Positions 63,237 through 64,000 of a stretch of 64,000 bases of DNA are shown in pieces. The DNA is taken from positions 62,001 to 126,000 of IMG/VR virus record IMGVR_UViG_3300005910_000004; one strand, written 5' to 3'. This stretch comes from a virus. The stretch's first letter is position 1, and every line of letters begins with the position of its first letter. Below the pieces are notes generated by a model. The model worked only from the letters and a program-made list of their open reading frames with translations. It was not told the DNA's origin and made no database searches. The position numbers were made by a program, and so were the translations under genes.

Positions 63237-64000
63237 AAAATGAATTAGTATTAGTATCATGTAGTTCAGGATTAGATTCAACATGTACTTTAAAAATATT
63301 ACAATTAGCTGGATATGAAAATTTGGTTGTTTGTCATTTTCGATATGGAACTAGAAGTGATGAAGCTGAATTTTTAGCAATCACTAATATATGCAATCAT
63401 TTAAATATTCCATTAAAGGTTTTTGATGTCAGAAATCTATATAATGAAATGGAAGTCGAATCTATTTCTATGCTGGCTAATGAAAATGCAAAAATTGTCA
63501 CAGGTACAAAATTGGGATTAAAGACAACTGCTGCCTGGCATCCTATGCGCAATGGTTTATTTCAAACTATCATGATGGTTTTTGCAGAATCAGAAGTTAT
63601 GAAACATAATTATAAAAAGGTTTATTTTTGTGCTGGATGGAATCAACTAACAGAGTCTGCGTGTTACCCGGATAATACAAAATATTTTAGTGATGCATGT
63701 ATAGGTATGGCTAAATATGCATCATTGGTTGGGGATCGATTTTCGATGTTATATTGTTTAGCTAATCTTATGAAAACTGAACAATATGTATTAGCTAATC
63801 ATTTTAAATTTCTTGATCTTTTCGATTTATGTATATCATGTGATCGAGCTAAGGTAGTAAATGGAATACCATGCAATTGTGCTAAAGATGGCATACCTGC
63901 GTGTGGTAGTGGTTTGCTTTCTCATTGGTCGGAAAAGATGCTTGGTTTAAAAACTAATCGTAACTTCTATGAAGTCGATGATCCAGATTACGTACCTCAT
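63230..64000 (+). CDS. queC: QueC-like 7-cyano-7-deazaguanine synthase, 3'-truncated by the window
   Basis: The ATG at 63230 has AAGGAGT upstream and overlaps the endonuclease stop. VLVSCSSGLDSTCTLKIL is the PP-loop (SGGxDS-type), WNQLTESACYPDNTKYFSDA the QueC substrate region, and SCDRAKVVNGIPCNCAKDGI then PACGSG the zinc site. QueC turns carboxydeazaguanine into preQ0 using ATP and ammonia. The frame runs off the window end. With FolE and a Gat domain it points to 7-deazaguanine or archaeosine-type DNA modification. Confidence 0.82.
   Translation, partial: MLENELVLVSCSSGLDSTCTLKILQLAGYENLVVCHFRYGTRSDEAEFLAITNICNHLNIPLKVFDVRNLYNEMEVESISMLANENAKIVTGTKLGLKTTAAWHPMRNGLFQTIMMVFAESEVMKHNYKKVYFCAGWNQLTESACYPDNTKYFSDACIGMAKYASLVGDRFSMLYCLANLMKTEQYVLANHFKFLDLFDLCISCDRAKVVNGIPCNCAKDGIPACGSGLLSHWSEKMLGLKTNRNFYEVDDPDYVPH

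Noticed and set aside
1-64000. CRISPR array
   Set aside because: No regular repeat-spacer structure is visible on either strand.

Overview
The window reads as part of a large, AT-rich, tailed-phage-like genome. Nearly all genes lie on the + strand, are short, and are packed with ATGA or TAATG overlaps. Phage hallmarks are twelve tRNA genes, an SbcD/SbcC (gp47/gp46-like) pair, its own beta and beta-prime RNA polymerase subunits, an NAD-dependent DNA ligase, NAD salvage enzymes, 7-deazaguanine genes and five homing endonucleases (HEs). No capsid, portal or terminase gene is evident. Three lipoprotein signal peptides and a captured outer-membrane beta-barrel gene point to a Gram-negative-type host.

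Region 1 (1-16 kb) is an early/accessory block. Many small unknown proteins are interleaved with tRNAs for Gly, Ser, Arg (two), Ala, Cys, Tyr, His, Phe, Val and Ile plus one with a CUA anticodon. It also holds a KptA/Tpt1 RNA 2'-phosphotransferase, tRNA fragments, and non-coding stretches with strong stem-loops, including a hairpin that copies a conserved 23S rRNA segment. A GAATAAAT-type motif repeatedly sits just upstream of tRNAs and genes and may be a phage promoter. At 11.7-12.8 kb a GC-rich piece carrying a DUF481-like outer-membrane gene has landed inside a small phage gene, flanked by the 5-bp repeat GATAA.

Region 2 (16-25 kb) holds NAD salvage (NMNAT-Nudix and NAMPT with a GIY-YIG HE between them), a short nucleotide-sugar dehydrogenase, a metallophosphoesterase, a membrane protein and an SPFH-like lipoprotein. 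Region 3 (25-32 kb) has a SPASM/twitch-type radical SAM enzyme directly upstream of five proteins sharing an N-terminus of the form MKxRxxFVSNSSSSSFI. Four more such proteins lie at 58-60 kb. A minus-strand archaeo-eukaryotic primase-like gene and a papain-like protease follow.

Region 4 (32-43 kb) is the most striking. One operon encodes an E2-like protein (HPN...C), an E1/ThiF-like enzyme and a JAMM protease with a zinc ribbon. About 5 kb downstream, after SbcD/SbcC, a second operon encodes another E1-like and another E2-like protein with small unknown partners. This looks like a duplicated phage ubiquitin-like conjugation system. A RING-like cysteine finger in one SNSSSSSF protein is a speculative E3 candidate.

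Region 5 (43-51 kb) encodes unsplit beta-prime and beta RNA polymerase subunits separated by an RHH-HE cassette, then GTP cyclohydrolase I. Region 6 (51-64 kb) has a polymerase-like fragment, a methyltransferase-like protein, a lipoprotein, DNA ligase LigA, the second SNSSSSSF cluster, and a class II glutamine amidotransferase and QueC-like enzyme separated by a second RHH-HE cassette. With FolE this suggests 7-deazaguanine (possibly archaeosine-type) DNA modification. NAD salvage would support LigA and KptA and could offset NAD-depleting host defences.
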